Positions 34,867-45,313 of a stretch of DNA of 64,000 nucleotides are shown here, piece by piece. The stretch comes from Exophiala sp. HKRS030 (Eukaryota > Ascomycota > Eurotiomycetes > Chaetothyriales > Herpotrichiellaceae), in the NCBI GenBank assembly GCA_023897205.1, contig JAHWDD010000001.1:6572001-6636000 (forward strand), in the 5' to 3' direction. The notes beneath the pieces were generated by a model that was not told where the DNA came from, searched no databases, and was given only the letters and a program-made list of their open reading frames with translations. The position numbers and the translations under genes are program-made. The number at the start of each line of letters is the position of its first letter. The first letter of the stretch is position 1.

Positions 34867-36291
34867 ACAGACACCAAGGGAAGAAGAACGAAGAGCGGTT
34901 CGTCGGATAGACTCAAGGGTATGGAATAGAATGGAAAGTCTAATTCGTGGGAACTGTGGACGAAACGGCCTCCTGGCCTGCACCCGCATCTCTCTCTCAC
35001 ACACACACACAATGCAGAATACTGTTGTCTCGAAACCCGTCCGATTGCATCTATCTAGATACCATATGTACAGTCGCACCCATATCAAACGGTCAAATGG
35101 GGCCTGCGATCAGCTATATCATAGCGATGCCTGCGCCGTGGGCTTCCAAGGAGATATCGATTTTGTATAACAGTAACAGTAAGCTGCCCAAACCGTGCCC
35201 ACCTCGTGCTTTTTCTGTCTCCCAACTGATAACAGAAATAGCGTTGATGGTCTGTCTAATCGAATAGAAATAATGATGATGGCGGATTTTTTGTTGACAA
35301 AGTTCGATTGCAGAACCCCCATTGTCTAGACCGACGAGAGACTGAATGCCAATGATTTGAGACGACATGCTTTTGTCGTAGACGTTCCCTCGTGTCGTTG
35401 TCTGCTTTCAAGTTTGTACTCGCAAATGATACATGAGAGACCGGTCGCGAAAGGGAGACAAGTGGCCTCGTTTATCAATTCGATATTTAGACTGGATATA
35501 GCGATCCACTACCCTGCATAGACTGTTGCTCTTCCTCTTCGGCCCCGACCGAGACCAAGACGTCGAATCCTATATCAGCAGGGGTTCGAGGGGGTTTCGA
35601 CGAGCGGCGTCGATCTTCTCGCACAGGTGCTGATCGTGAAGAAGCTCGCTGCCCAACGAGTCGAGTGCTGTGGGATAAATCGAGCAGTGCAATAACCATA
35701 ATATCCACCATGCACTTTCAGAGTGATTCAATCGGGTTTTTCTCTGCTGTGAACCATGAAGCAGTGGACGCAAGCTCAGATGACGATAGAACATTGCTGT
35801 AGCAGTCCCTGACAGTGTCAAGATAGCTTCAATCACTGTCTAGCCTCTATGGAGGCCAAAAGTGATAGAGGACTTGGCTCGCACGGATACTTTGAGAGAT
35901 TGGTTCAGCGCACCATATCGTTCTGGCATTCGCCGCTAACAAATCTCTTGCTTGTCCAGGACGAGTTGAACAAGCAGGATTCAATCGAGATTTGCACAAT
36001 CCGGTTGCGTTGTTGTCGACGATATTCAAGCCTGTGACAGCTAGATGGCCGTTCCACTTGGTCTTTGTTTTTGAGGAATTGTCAGCATGATATAGCCGAA
36101 TTGCCACGAGAGGGCCAGTAAGACCGCAGCGGTTCCCTTGTCTGCATGATTGTTCACTTATCCGAAAGGCTTGTAGGACCGTTTCCAGTGACATCTCGGT
36201 GGGGAAACGAAGTGGTCGTCTGTCACATCTCGAATTTGTGTCCTGTGCACAGTACGAGTCCCCATAGACTAGCCATATAGTCTCAAGTCGA

Positions 36292-37826
36292 TCAATTCTC
36301 AATCTTGACCGACGAAAGCGAATCTTCTAAAGAAGGCTTGTCGAAAGCAACACTCGCTGGTAGACGGAAAGTTGCGCAGTACATCTTCTTCTTCGGTGCG
36401 ACAAGACGAACGTATCTGATGTCCACTTCCAATGCCGAATCATCTTGCTTGACTGGAGCGCCGATGTGGTGCGATATCCTCGTACAAATTTCGTCAACCT
36501 CTTCTTGCTCCGTTGGGTATTTTGCCTGGAATAAATAGAGGTGTATCAATGGTAGTTTCGTCTCTGTGTGGGGTGTGAATTCGGCTTCACGGCCGTGGTA
36601 GACACCTCGGAACGCATCGAGGAACTCGATGGCGCTTGCGGGGAGGTTCATGACATAGTGGTTGAAGACACTGGGTTCCTTGAAAGTTTTGGTCTGCGTT
36701 TTCGCGGCGTTTGCTGCCTCAATCTTTTCCTCGTCCGTAGCGTTCCGTGAAGTCTTGACTCTAGGCCGTTGAGAGACGGTTCGATGGGTTGTGGCCAATT
36801 TCTTCGTGGCGTCACGGATGAAAACCCTGCCATCCTCACAGGACGCAGTTACAAAATCGGCGACTTTGTTTCTCTGTATAGCATCCTCCAGACTAGTATA
36901 TGCATCCGGATTGAGATCATTGGCTCGAACGAAAACCTTTCTCTTCCCGATGGAACAGCGAATGGACCAACACCAGCCATAACGTCGCATACGGCTTCGC
37001 CTTCTCGAAAGGTCTGCCACACTCGTGCATGTTCCGTGCCCAAGCGAGTATTCCAGTACACCTTGCCAAAGTTGAACTTGAACACACACTGGGACTCATG
37101 AACCGTGACATCCAGATCATCCGGGCCGGCAAGGACTTCGTAGGGAAAAGTGCGAAAAACAGATTCCGTGCCGACGTCGAACGTCTTGTTAATGACCGTA
37201 GTGATCGTGGCGTTCTTGTCCAGCAACACCTGTCCAATGAGATGCTTGTACGGCAAGTAATTCGAGCGCAGATTGAGATGAGCAACATGGCCAACAGCAG
37301 CGAAACCTCCCGGCGTCTCCTTCTCGTCCTCAGGCAATTCCGGCAGAACCGCTTCGAGAATGTTATGCATGGTCCAGTCATCATACGTCAGCGTCAAGTC
37401 GAACGGACGCAGACGAGCAACTCCACTCTCAACCAACTGCGTGAGAGTCGGAGACCAAGTCGACTGCTGCTCTACATCGACCCCTGAGCGCAGCAGGAAG
37501 CATTTCGCACCGGGATTGACATCATCGTCCCTCATATACTTGATGCTGCTCACATTGAGTAGGTCTCCAGATTTCTCCAGCAGTTTCCGCACTTGCACGA
37601 GTTCCTTCAGATTGAAAACCGTCGCCCCAGTAAGTGGAATCACTTTACGGAAGAACGACCGATCGAGCTGCTGCATGGACCGGTTTACTGGAGGCAGAAA
37701 CACCCCTGAGATCTCTGGCGAGTTCATCCTGATCTTGTTGAGATTTTTCGACAATGTTGCAGATGTCGAGAATGAACGCCAGGCTTGGCCTGCCATGTGA
37801 AAAGGAGGCTTTCCGGGCAAGCACAT
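36292..37826 (-). CDS. TRM5: tRNA (guanine-37-N1)-methyltransferase (frame break)
   Basis: About 511 residues from 37826, or 501 from the ATG at 37796, if a missing base near 36945-36949 is assumed. Trm5 methylates G37 of many tRNAs, preventing frameshifting; in yeast it acts in both cytosol and mitochondria and is essential or nearly so. Features: a basic, Ser-rich N-terminus (MAGQAWRSFSTSATLSKNL) that looks like a mitochondrial targeting signal; the family start LPPVNRSM followed by LDRSFFRKVIPL; HLNLRSNYLPYKHLIGQVLLDKN; SAM motif DVMAGVGPFAVP; NDLNPDAY; and the catalytic VMNLPASAIEFLDAFRG. The break falls between GPFAVP and the FVRANDLNP segment, inside the SAM site, so the product as written would be inactive. 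It is divergent from the AlkB-type gene. Confidence 0.92.
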
Positions 37827-38111
37827 TCAGTTTTCCATGTCCAGTCATACGAAGGAATTTTTGACTCACAGGCACGGGCAGAGAAGATTTTCGGCAACAT
37901 TGCCCTTCTGGGAATTCGTCGGATCGGCGCGTCTCCACGCGTCACTAGTTCAATGATTAACTAAATACACAGCCTTTGGGGCGGTCCCGTAATGAGGGCT
38001 GGAAAGGCAGTAATGACGTCGATAGACTCTACGTTGTCGCGGTCGTGCATTGCAAGAGCTTTCAGTATTTTCTGAATCTCAATATTGCAAGAATATGTTA
38101 AGAATTCGAAA
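37827..38111. promoter_or_regulatory. Short bidirectional promoter, TRM5 / AlkB-type gene
   Basis: 285 bp separate the two divergent starts (TRM5 on minus, AlkB-type on plus). No known operator is recognised. If TRM5 starts at 37796, the gap is about 315 bp. Confidence 0.55.
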
Positions 38112-39092
38112 ATGGCAAAGCGAACTCTCGATGGCTTCTTCTCACCGGCAAATGCTAAGAAAACTAAGGTCGAATCAGCCATAGCATATGCTACAACACC
38201 ATCGTATGGAGATCTAGATACCACAAATCATCCCACCTATCCATGGCCGATCCCACACTTGCCGCCGAACATAGCTGAAGAAGTCGAGCTGTTGGTGACT
38301 GCGCAGGGCAAAGAAATTAATGATCAACCGCATCTAGACCTGCTATATTTCCAACCGTTTATACCGAAATCGATTGAGCGAGAGCTATTCGAATTTCTCC
38401 GTTCAGAGCTGTTCTTCTATCGCGTGAAGTACAACATCAAGCGATTCGGCAAGGAGATCTCCATCAACACTCCCCGATTTACAACGGTGTTTGGACTCGA
38501 TGAGACGAGCCGGTTTGTCGAAGATGGCAAACGCATCGTGGAAACGTCTGACCCCAGCAAGACTGTGAGGGCCGACAAGTACAAATGCAAACCTCGACCG
38601 ATCCCCGAATGCTTGGATTTCCTGCGTCGAGTAACCGAGGCCTGTACCAACACGAAATACAATTTCTGTCTGGTCAACTATTATGCCACGGGCAGTGACA
38701 GCATATCGTATCATAGTGACAACGAGTATTTTCTTGGTCCCAACCCGGCGATTGCGTCCTTCACTTTGGGGGCGAAGCGTGATTTCCTCATGAGACACAA
38801 GCCTCCAAAGAACGGCGGATCTCCCATAGAGGCAAAGGACGTCAAATTGCCGCTCGGAAGTGGAGATATGGTCCTGATGCGTGGGCTGACGCAGTCTAAT
38901 TGGTTGCATAGCATTCCCAAACGTGCTGGAGCTGAAGCCGACAAAGGCCGGATCAACATCACTCTGCGCAGAGCAATGATACCGGCTGGCACCGAGAATT
39001 ATTATCGATACAATGTCGGAGAAGGCGATGTATACAAATGGGACAACTCGAAAAGAGAGATGCTGCTCTGGTCGCCTGCTTCAGTTGGATGA
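38112..39092 (+). CDS. AlkB-family (ALKBH2/3-like) 2-oxoglutarate/Fe(II) nucleic acid demethylase
   Basis: A 326-residue single-exon protein. The start is the ATG at 38112; the open frame upstream of it begins at a TTG. AlkB enzymes oxidatively remove methyl or etheno lesions from DNA or RNA bases. The iron-binding H-x-D is in SISYHSDNEYFLGPNP (about residues 201-203), the distal His in WLHSIPKR (about 265), and the 2-oxoglutarate arginine motif R-x-N-x-T-x-R is RINITLRR (about 280-286). YNFCLVNYYATG is the substrate-side strand seen in ALKBH2/3-type members. The extreme N-terminus KRTLDGFFSP fits a PCNA-interacting (PIP-like) box with Lys in place of Gln, and is followed by a basic stretch. 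That supports nuclear DNA repair at replication forks. The stop is only nine bases from that of the convergent CorA-like gene. Confidence 0.93.
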   Translation: MAKRTLDGFFSPANAKKTKVESAIAYATTPSYGDLDTTNHPTYPWPIPHLPPNIAEEVELLVTAQGKEINDQPHLDLLYFQPFIPKSIERELFEFLRSELFFYRVKYNIKRFGKEISINTPRFTTVFGLDETSRFVEDGKRIVETSDPSKTVRADKYKCKPRPIPECLDFLRRVTEACTNTKYNFCLVNYYATGSDSISYHSDNEYFLGPNPAIASFTLGAKRDFLMRHKPPKNGGSPIEAKDVKLPLGSGDMVLMRGLTQSNWLHSIPKRAGAEADKGRINITLRRAMIPAGTENYYRYNVGEGDVYKWDNSKREMLLWSPASVG

Positions 39093-39101
39093 ATGTCGTA
39101 T

Positions 39102-41026
39102 TCATTGTCTTTTCTGCTTGCCCTTCTCCTTGCGTTTATCCAAGGCCATCCTGGTGAACGACTTATAGCTCGTCTTACCTTCCACACTGTGGAAAGTGAA
39201 ACTGAAGAATACGAGGAAGAGGATAGAAAGTAGAACCACAACCAGAAAACTCAACCAATACGTTGTGATGGAGTAGTCTGCGATTCCGGGTACTTGTATG
39301 GAGAAGTAACCAGTCATCAGACTGACTGGGAGGAAGAGGATGGTGGCTTTGGCGAGGACAATTGTCGTTCTTGTCAAACGTTCGACGGCTTGGGACTCTT
39401 TGAGTGAGACCAAGTTGAAGTTCTTGGTTATCGGGTTAGCCAAAAGGTTTACCTTGTCTACAAGGGTAGACTTACCATTAACACCAACGACTCCTTCTCA
39501 TCCAGACATTCCTGGATTTCGGTCAAAGCATACAGTCTGATTCGACCAAGAAGACGCTCAAATCGGCCAATGGCAGATGCGGTTAGCTTGACCTGGCAAT
39601 CAGAGTCATCCTCAAGAGAGAAGCGCTCTTCCTGAAGCTTAGCTGTAATCAAATCGGCCACGCCGGAACCAATGGCTTTTCGCGGAACAGATAGAGTTAT
39701 CTTTGCATCTTGGTCCAACCTTTGACGATGGAGAAGCCGTGTCACAATGTGCTCATAACTCTGGTACATGGACTTCAGTACGGTCAATTGTTTCCCGAGG
39801 TTATGGATAGAGAAAACCAGCGGCACGGCGGCAGCTTTGAACATTTCTTCCCGTAGGACTTCGAGTTTGTCGCGATATGGGTGTGCACGTCGTGTGATCA
39901 GGTCGAATGTAGTCACCCAGTCGTCGAATAGATAATAAAACAAAAGGCTCGAGGCTTCGTGAACCCAGAGTTGAGGATCTTCTGACTTGTTTGACCGATC
40001 GAAGAAACGAACATTGACTTTCATCAACGCATCCATCGCGTCGTCTTTGTCATGATGTTTAGACAAATGTCGAAAGACATTTAATACATTCCGCCGAGCA
40101 GCTTTCGTCGCCTTGATCAGATCCACCTTCTCGGCAGCCTTGGGGCGTTGGAAGACCGACACAACCGTCCCATCATCACACAGTAGTAGTGACGACCAGA
40201 TACGGATGCCCGAAGGTTTTTGCGACTCGTCATCCTGCTCACTTCCCTCGACAGAGAAGAGGGAATTGTATCCCAAGTAGATATAATGAGGACCGAAGTC
40301 GACTGAATTGAAATGCCACAGATCGCTCACGACATCACGAAACGACAGAGTCCTCGGCGGAGCAGATTTTGCCTGGCCGCTAGACAAGGCTTGGTTCTCG
40401 ACCAACGGAATCCCCTTCTCGACATCTCGGGCCGCGGCATCGACGCTTTTCCGCTGCTGCAGCGTCGACGACGAAGCGTCCGAACTAGTAGCAGTGCCCA
40501 ACCCGCCGCCACCATTATTACCACCACCACCAGCAGCAGCGGGAGCGATAGATGGAGTTTTCAACGGCTCCTTATCCATAGCCGGACACAGCAACCCCGT
40601 CAACCGTGCGGAGAGATCATATTTCTTCGCGATCTCCGCAATAGCCAGTTGCGAGGTCTGCGATGTCGAATCAGGCCAGAAATTCAACCACAGCGCGTGC
40701 TGGGCATCGCCGCTGGCATTGCTCAACCACGTCAGCACCTCATCCAGGTTGAAATCCACCGTACATCGCGCCTTGGAGTTGTCGAAGCGCACGGCGAAGT
40801 TGGTCGTTGAGACATCCCTGAGTTTGGCATAGCAGGCGTCGAATCCGATTTGGTTGCCTTGCGCGTCTTGGCCGGAGAGCACGTCGAGGTTGTATTGGAA
40901 AGCTTTGGGCGTGGGTTTTGTATTGGTGTTGGTATTGGTGATGGTGATGGGATTTGAATTTGAGTTTGGACTTGGATTTGTACTAGGATTTGGATTCAGA
41001 GACACGGCGGCTGGTATTTGGGCCAT
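39102..41026 (-). CDS. CorA-like metal ion transporter
   Basis: Exons 41026-39476 and 39422-39102, intron 53 bp (GTAAGT donor, CTAAC branch), 623 residues. Start at the ATG in MAQIPAAVSL; the open frame upstream begins at a GTG. The N-terminus has an Asn/Pro/Thr low-complexity tract of about 40 residues and a Gly/Asn tract (AAAGGGGNNGGGG) around residue 165. The cytosolic domain ends in the CorA stalk helix FNLVSLKESQAVERLTRTT, leading to two membrane helices: ATILFLPVSLMTGYFSI and a second around TYWLSFLVVVLLSILFLVFF. The usual CorA GMN after helix 1 is replaced by TGYFS, as in many fungal CorA-like proteins, so the transported ion (Mg, Zn or other) is uncertain. The C-terminus is basic. Confidence 0.88.
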
Positions 41027-42182
41027 TGCAAGCTCTACCCTCACTCAACAGCTGGTGTTGCGCGGAGCTCTCTCCTTTCCCACACCGCGGCAAATAAGCA
41101 CCGCCGTTGGGGGTCTCGCATGTGTTTCGTCAGTTGAATTGGCAGAGATGACACACGAGAGAGATGATGCAAAAGCGTTCTCAAGAAAGATTTCGGAAGA
41201 AGTGATCAAGCCAGTCTAACTAGTTAGTTAGTTCGTTGAAGAGCCATCTCGTGGCTTCTTTTAGCGTCGACATGGCATGTCACTCAGCCTCATTTGAGCC
41301 CTTTTGATGTCCTTGCCATTAGCGACTGTTGACCTAGTCAGTGGCCAGGTGCCTAGAGCCTGCAGCCTGGACGTAGGCAAAAGGGGCGGATCTGTCGAGT
41401 GTTTGAGGATCAACGGAAGACGGGGGGCCGCGGCCACGAGACTTGCCTTCTTCTTGCCTGGCGCGGACAGCCATGATGCAAATCCTGGGGGCGTCGATTG
41501 GAATTTGGGGGTGTGACGGTGACACTGGTCGAATCACAGGGTTATGCTTCGATGTTCACACGACATGAAATGAGTGCCTGTTTGTTAGAGGCCTTCGGGC
41601 CCGGATAGCGCCTCTTTTTGGTGGCTGCAGATACATACCCTGGGAGGTTAGAACGTTCGAGCGCTCAGCCTTCCATGTCCATTGTTCTCTTTCGGGTCAG
41701 AGGATTACGGGGCTCGAAATCACGGGTTGTGGTCCACAGCCCACCCACTGACGGGTATGACCATTTGTGCGAAGAAACGCAGCCTGAGTAGATACGAGTT
41801 ACACACTTCTGTACACGTCAACTTTATAAAGTTGGCAAAAGTACGACACATGTAATATTTCAACGTTGGAAAGAGTCACAACCTAGGTATGTGGCTGTGG
41901 TATGTGTATACCTTGTTACGAAAAGGTTGAAGAATCAAGTTGTTTGGAAGTCGGAATTTGCTCAGCGTAAACCCGTAGAGAGAATAATTCATGTTCCTAT
42001 CCGCGCCTAGGCTAAACATAGCTAAAGGCCCTGATTTCTTTAGCCCTCGAACAAAAAGCAAATTCCTCGAGCCCATGGCCTGAAAATATAACAAGGTGCC
42101 TGGAATGTCCCAGGGTATCATAATTCAACACCAGTGCAATCACTGCCACCCACCAGATCCTACCGAACGATCAATTCAACAA
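41027..42182. other. Intergenic, no gene seen
   Basis: 1.15 kb on the 5' side of the CorA-like gene and the 3' side of the cyclin gene. A small CTAACTAGTTAGTTAGTT run is at about 41217-41234. No gene is supported. Confidence 0.5.
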
Positions 42183-43205
42183 TCACCCAACCTGCACCAA
42201 AGGCCTGGACGGAAGTGTGTTACTGGCTTTCCTCTTCTCCGCTCCCGACCGACTTTTCCTCTCTGTGTCATTCGGCATTCGAAGTTCCACCGGGCTAATG
42301 GATCTGAACAACCCGACATCCTCGTACCGGTCATGGCGACACAAACTCTCAGCTTCTTGTTGAAGCATTCCAGCATCCACCTTGAGGCTGAAATCCAGAA
42401 GATAGCAAAAGGTGATCTCTAACCGACCGAGTTCGCCTTCGGTTACTCCTCCCACTTTACTGAATCTACCGTGAGGCCAGGAAAGATCTTCGAGGGCTTT
42501 CATGGCAACGCGCAGACATGCCAGGAGAAGACGATGAACGTTGCGTGGGGTCACAGGAAGTATCTTGTCAACGAGTGCCAAACGCGTGATATAGAGTGAA
42601 GAGGCAAGGTAGACAGCTGTGGACATTGGACAGTACTTGTGCATGCGCATCAGGTAATCCTCAGTCGAGATTGGAGGTGGGCGTTTGGAGTAGAACTTTC
42701 GAGCCAGAGCCCCATGCTGGATATAGGTAGGTTGAGCGTGTGCACCAACGATCTGCGACACGGAAACAGGTTCGCTGGCATGTGCCTCTGGTGAGCCTAT
42801 GGGTGTCTTTGCAAATATGACTCCATCAATATCTTGTACGTGAGAGCCTGAAGGTCGCAGCCCTTGGTTTTCCTTCTTGGGAGTCACTGCATCTGCAGGT
42901 GTCATTTCACGAAGCTTTGAGAACCCTTTGGCGGGTGAAGTGCCTCTGCTCCTAGCGGGAGGTGTAGGAGGGACATCACCAGTGATCTGAACGAGGCTGT
43001 CGATACTGCGGCATAACAATTTGAGAGCTGCAACGGCTTCGAGCTTGAAAATGTCTACATTCTCAGCTGTAATGCCCTCTAAACCTTCCAGAGCCGGGCT
43101 CTGAATAGAAGGGAATATGCCCTTGTCATTTTCGGGTTCGGGAGGAGCAGGTAGTTTCGGAGAGGGTTTTGTACAGCAAGGCTCTTGAGCGTCACTTGCT
43201 CCCAT
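42183..43205 (-). CDS. PHO80-like cyclin
   Basis: A 340-residue protein starting at the ATG at 43205 (MGASDAQEPC); the frame runs on upstream but without an ATG, so an additional 5' exon is possible. The N-terminal half is Pro/Ser-rich and disordered. From about residue 185 comes the cyclin box: ISTEDYLMRMHKYCPMSTAV, YLASSLYITRLAL, RNVHRLLLACLRVAMKALED, FSKVGGVTEGELGRLEITFC and YLLDFSLKVD. This order and the FSKVGGV...ELGRLE motif are typical of Pho80/PCL cyclins, which activate the Pho85-type kinase and control phosphate response, glycogen and cell-cycle events. The tail is basic. Confidence in family is high; which PHO85 partner it serves is unknown. Confidence 0.9.
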   Translation of the reverse strand: MGASDAQEPCCTKPSPKLPAPPEPENDKGIFPSIQSPALEGLEGITAENVDIFKLEAVAALKLLCRSIDSLVQITGDVPPTPPARSRGTSPAKGFSKLREMTPADAVTPKKENQGLRPSGSHVQDIDGVIFAKTPIGSPEAHASEPVSVSQIVGAHAQPTYIQHGALARKFYSKRPPPISTEDYLMRMHKYCPMSTAVYLASSLYITRLALVDKILPVTPRNVHRLLLACLRVAMKALEDLSWPHGRFSKVGGVTEGELGRLEITFCYLLDFSLKVDAGMLQQEAESLCRHDRYEDVGLFRSISPVELRMPNDTERKSRSGAEKRKASNTLPSRPLVQVG

Positions 43206-45313
43206 GGTGGAACTTTTTGGCCTGTACCAAAGATTCACACTCAGCCGATGTCGAATATGCGGGCAGGGATCGACGAGGAGGAAAGCGTTCTGGTAGATAG
43301 CTGACGAAGAGACTGCCACATGGTCATGCCCGTGACGAGGCGGCGTTGCTCGTCAACGAGCAAATGTGACGTGTTAGTACTCTCGAGAAAAGATGGCGAG
43401 ATGGAGTGCCAGCGCTTGTTATTGCCGGTGGTGAGACACAACCCATATGGATCCGTAAGCGAAAACGCAGGGAATAGGTCGTTTCTGAGGCAAAAAGGCA
43501 ACAGCCGGTAGGTGAGCGACCTTAAAAGATGTCGAGGTGACGCAGGACAGGAGGAGATGGAGGGGAAATATTTGGCGGGAGGGAAAAAAGAGGTACAGTA
43601 CGAGGTGGCACTGTAACTTGGGTAGCTTTGAGTTTCGGGCTTGACAAGGATTACATACGACACGGCGACAGGGGAATTACAGTATGGACACTGTACAGTA
43701 ACTACCTTGGTAGTTAGTTGGAACTTGGACAAAGTTGTCTTCGACTTGCCGTTGGTCAGAAGGGTGTTGGTGCAATGACCGTGCGTGCAAGATGCAGAAT
43801 AATGAGAAGGCTGATTGATTGTTTTGTGTCGTGGCCGGGGAGGGAGATTCTTCAGACGAAATCTTTGGATCTTTGACGTGGTCTAGCCCTTGGGCCCTTG
43901 TGCCCTGGGCAAGGGCAAGGGCAAAGGGCAACCCGCAAAGCTGCCTAGAATGGATCTCTTTGCCTCGGAATCTCGGGCACCAATCTAGTCTATGAAGTAC
44001 TTACGGAGTACAGTAGCACGAGTAGGTATCTACCGGAGTAGGTAGTGATATTCTCTTCGAGATGGAACCTTGCCGGAAAAGTCATGGTCATCTGTACGAT
44101 CTTTGAAATGCAAAAGACACAGAACTTTCAAGATCCCAGACTTGGTTGCCTTCTTTGCAACTTGTACAATTGATCTCTGAGATTGGTACTCCGTACTATA
44201 GTTACTTGACTCTAGAGGCAACCAAAGCGCCTTGTTTGCCTTAGGCTTCTAGAAGAAAAATCCATCTGTGTCACGCGCCCATGCAGGAAGCAAGGAACCC
44301 ATTCTGATGCCCTCCAGGTGCCCACCTATCTAACTGGCTTTGGTATTTGCCTTGGGAAACTAATTGATTATTTTGCTCTACTTGGTTAAAACCGATGGCG
44401 AGCGACGCCAGGAACGGACGGTGCCTAATAATCGTCCTCTTAAGGTCGTTCGGGATAAGCTACAGGCGGTTCTGGTGGGGACTTTAAGGCCCGTGGGCCG
44501 TGGACGCAGGACGATGGATCCTCAATAGCCACGCCGCTAAGACCAACTACCTACCTATAGAGACTAACAGACTTAGGCACTTATAATCAGTGACAACTAC
44601 TCAGATGCTGTGGCTCTTTAGGCTCCTGCCTCCATGGACGGGGCTCCTGAATACTATTCAATTGATACTCGACTATCACAACTAGAGGGGCCACAGTTAA
44701 CTTGTTGGTTCGTGCCCCGCAATCTTGCCAATCCTTATCTAAAGCATCCCTAAAAAGGATCAGCAATGCACGACATATCCTGATTGACGAATAGAAAGAC
44801 CATAGATGGAGAAGGAGTTGGGTGAAAGAATTGAAATGCCTATCTCTCCTAACTGGAGGAGGGCCATCTAAACAAAAATCCATCTATCTAATAACTGACT
44901 TGGGGAGATGATGACCAAACTCCCTGACTGACTGACTGTAGTCGACAGGCGGGAGCCTCGAAGCGAGTGTCTCTTTCGCCAAATGGTTGCATAATCTTTT
45001 GCCCTACCGACGCCTGGTACCCCCAAGTGCCCGACTTGAATCCCAAATTCTATCTCCACCAAACGTCCTTTCCGACCAACGCAAAGTGACAAATCTTAAC
45101 ATGAAGCACCAGCGAAGCACCCTAGACCCACAACGGCAGCCTATTACCTGAACGCCATTCCTATATCACAGTCCTGTTTCCCAGAGCTTTGCAGCTTCAT
45201 CTTTTGTGTATCCATCTTTTCTTCCATCTTTGTGCTAGGTTCCCAACTCCACCGTGCTTGAGAGCCAAGGACCTGGTCTCTCAAGATCAACAAAAATATG
45301 TCAAGGAAAGCCT
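43206..45313. other. 2.1 kb intergenic region, no gene seen
   Basis: It lies 5' of the cyclin gene and 3' of the Arg-rich protein gene. It carries two exact TACTCCGTA/TACGGAGTA copies (44002-44010 and 44187-44195) plus a near copy around 44032. No supported open frame. Confidence 0.5.

Larger units (their letters stand above)
33812..36291. other. 2.5 kb convergent intergenic region with simple repeats
   Basis: No gene is supported between the 3' ends of the RPB4-like and TRM5 genes. The segment contains simple and tandem repeats near 34640-35015 (listed separately). Open frames are short and have no recognisable domain. Confidence 0.5.

Noticed and set aside
35300..35325. B-box-like GTTCGATTGC suggesting a tRNA gene
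   Set aside because: The B-box consensus is not fully matched, and I found no acceptor stem or A-box at the right distance.
40308..40832. Plus-strand frames of 165-174 codons opposite the CorA-like gene
   Set aside because: They are shadows of low-complexity Gly/Asn/Ser coding on the minus strand.
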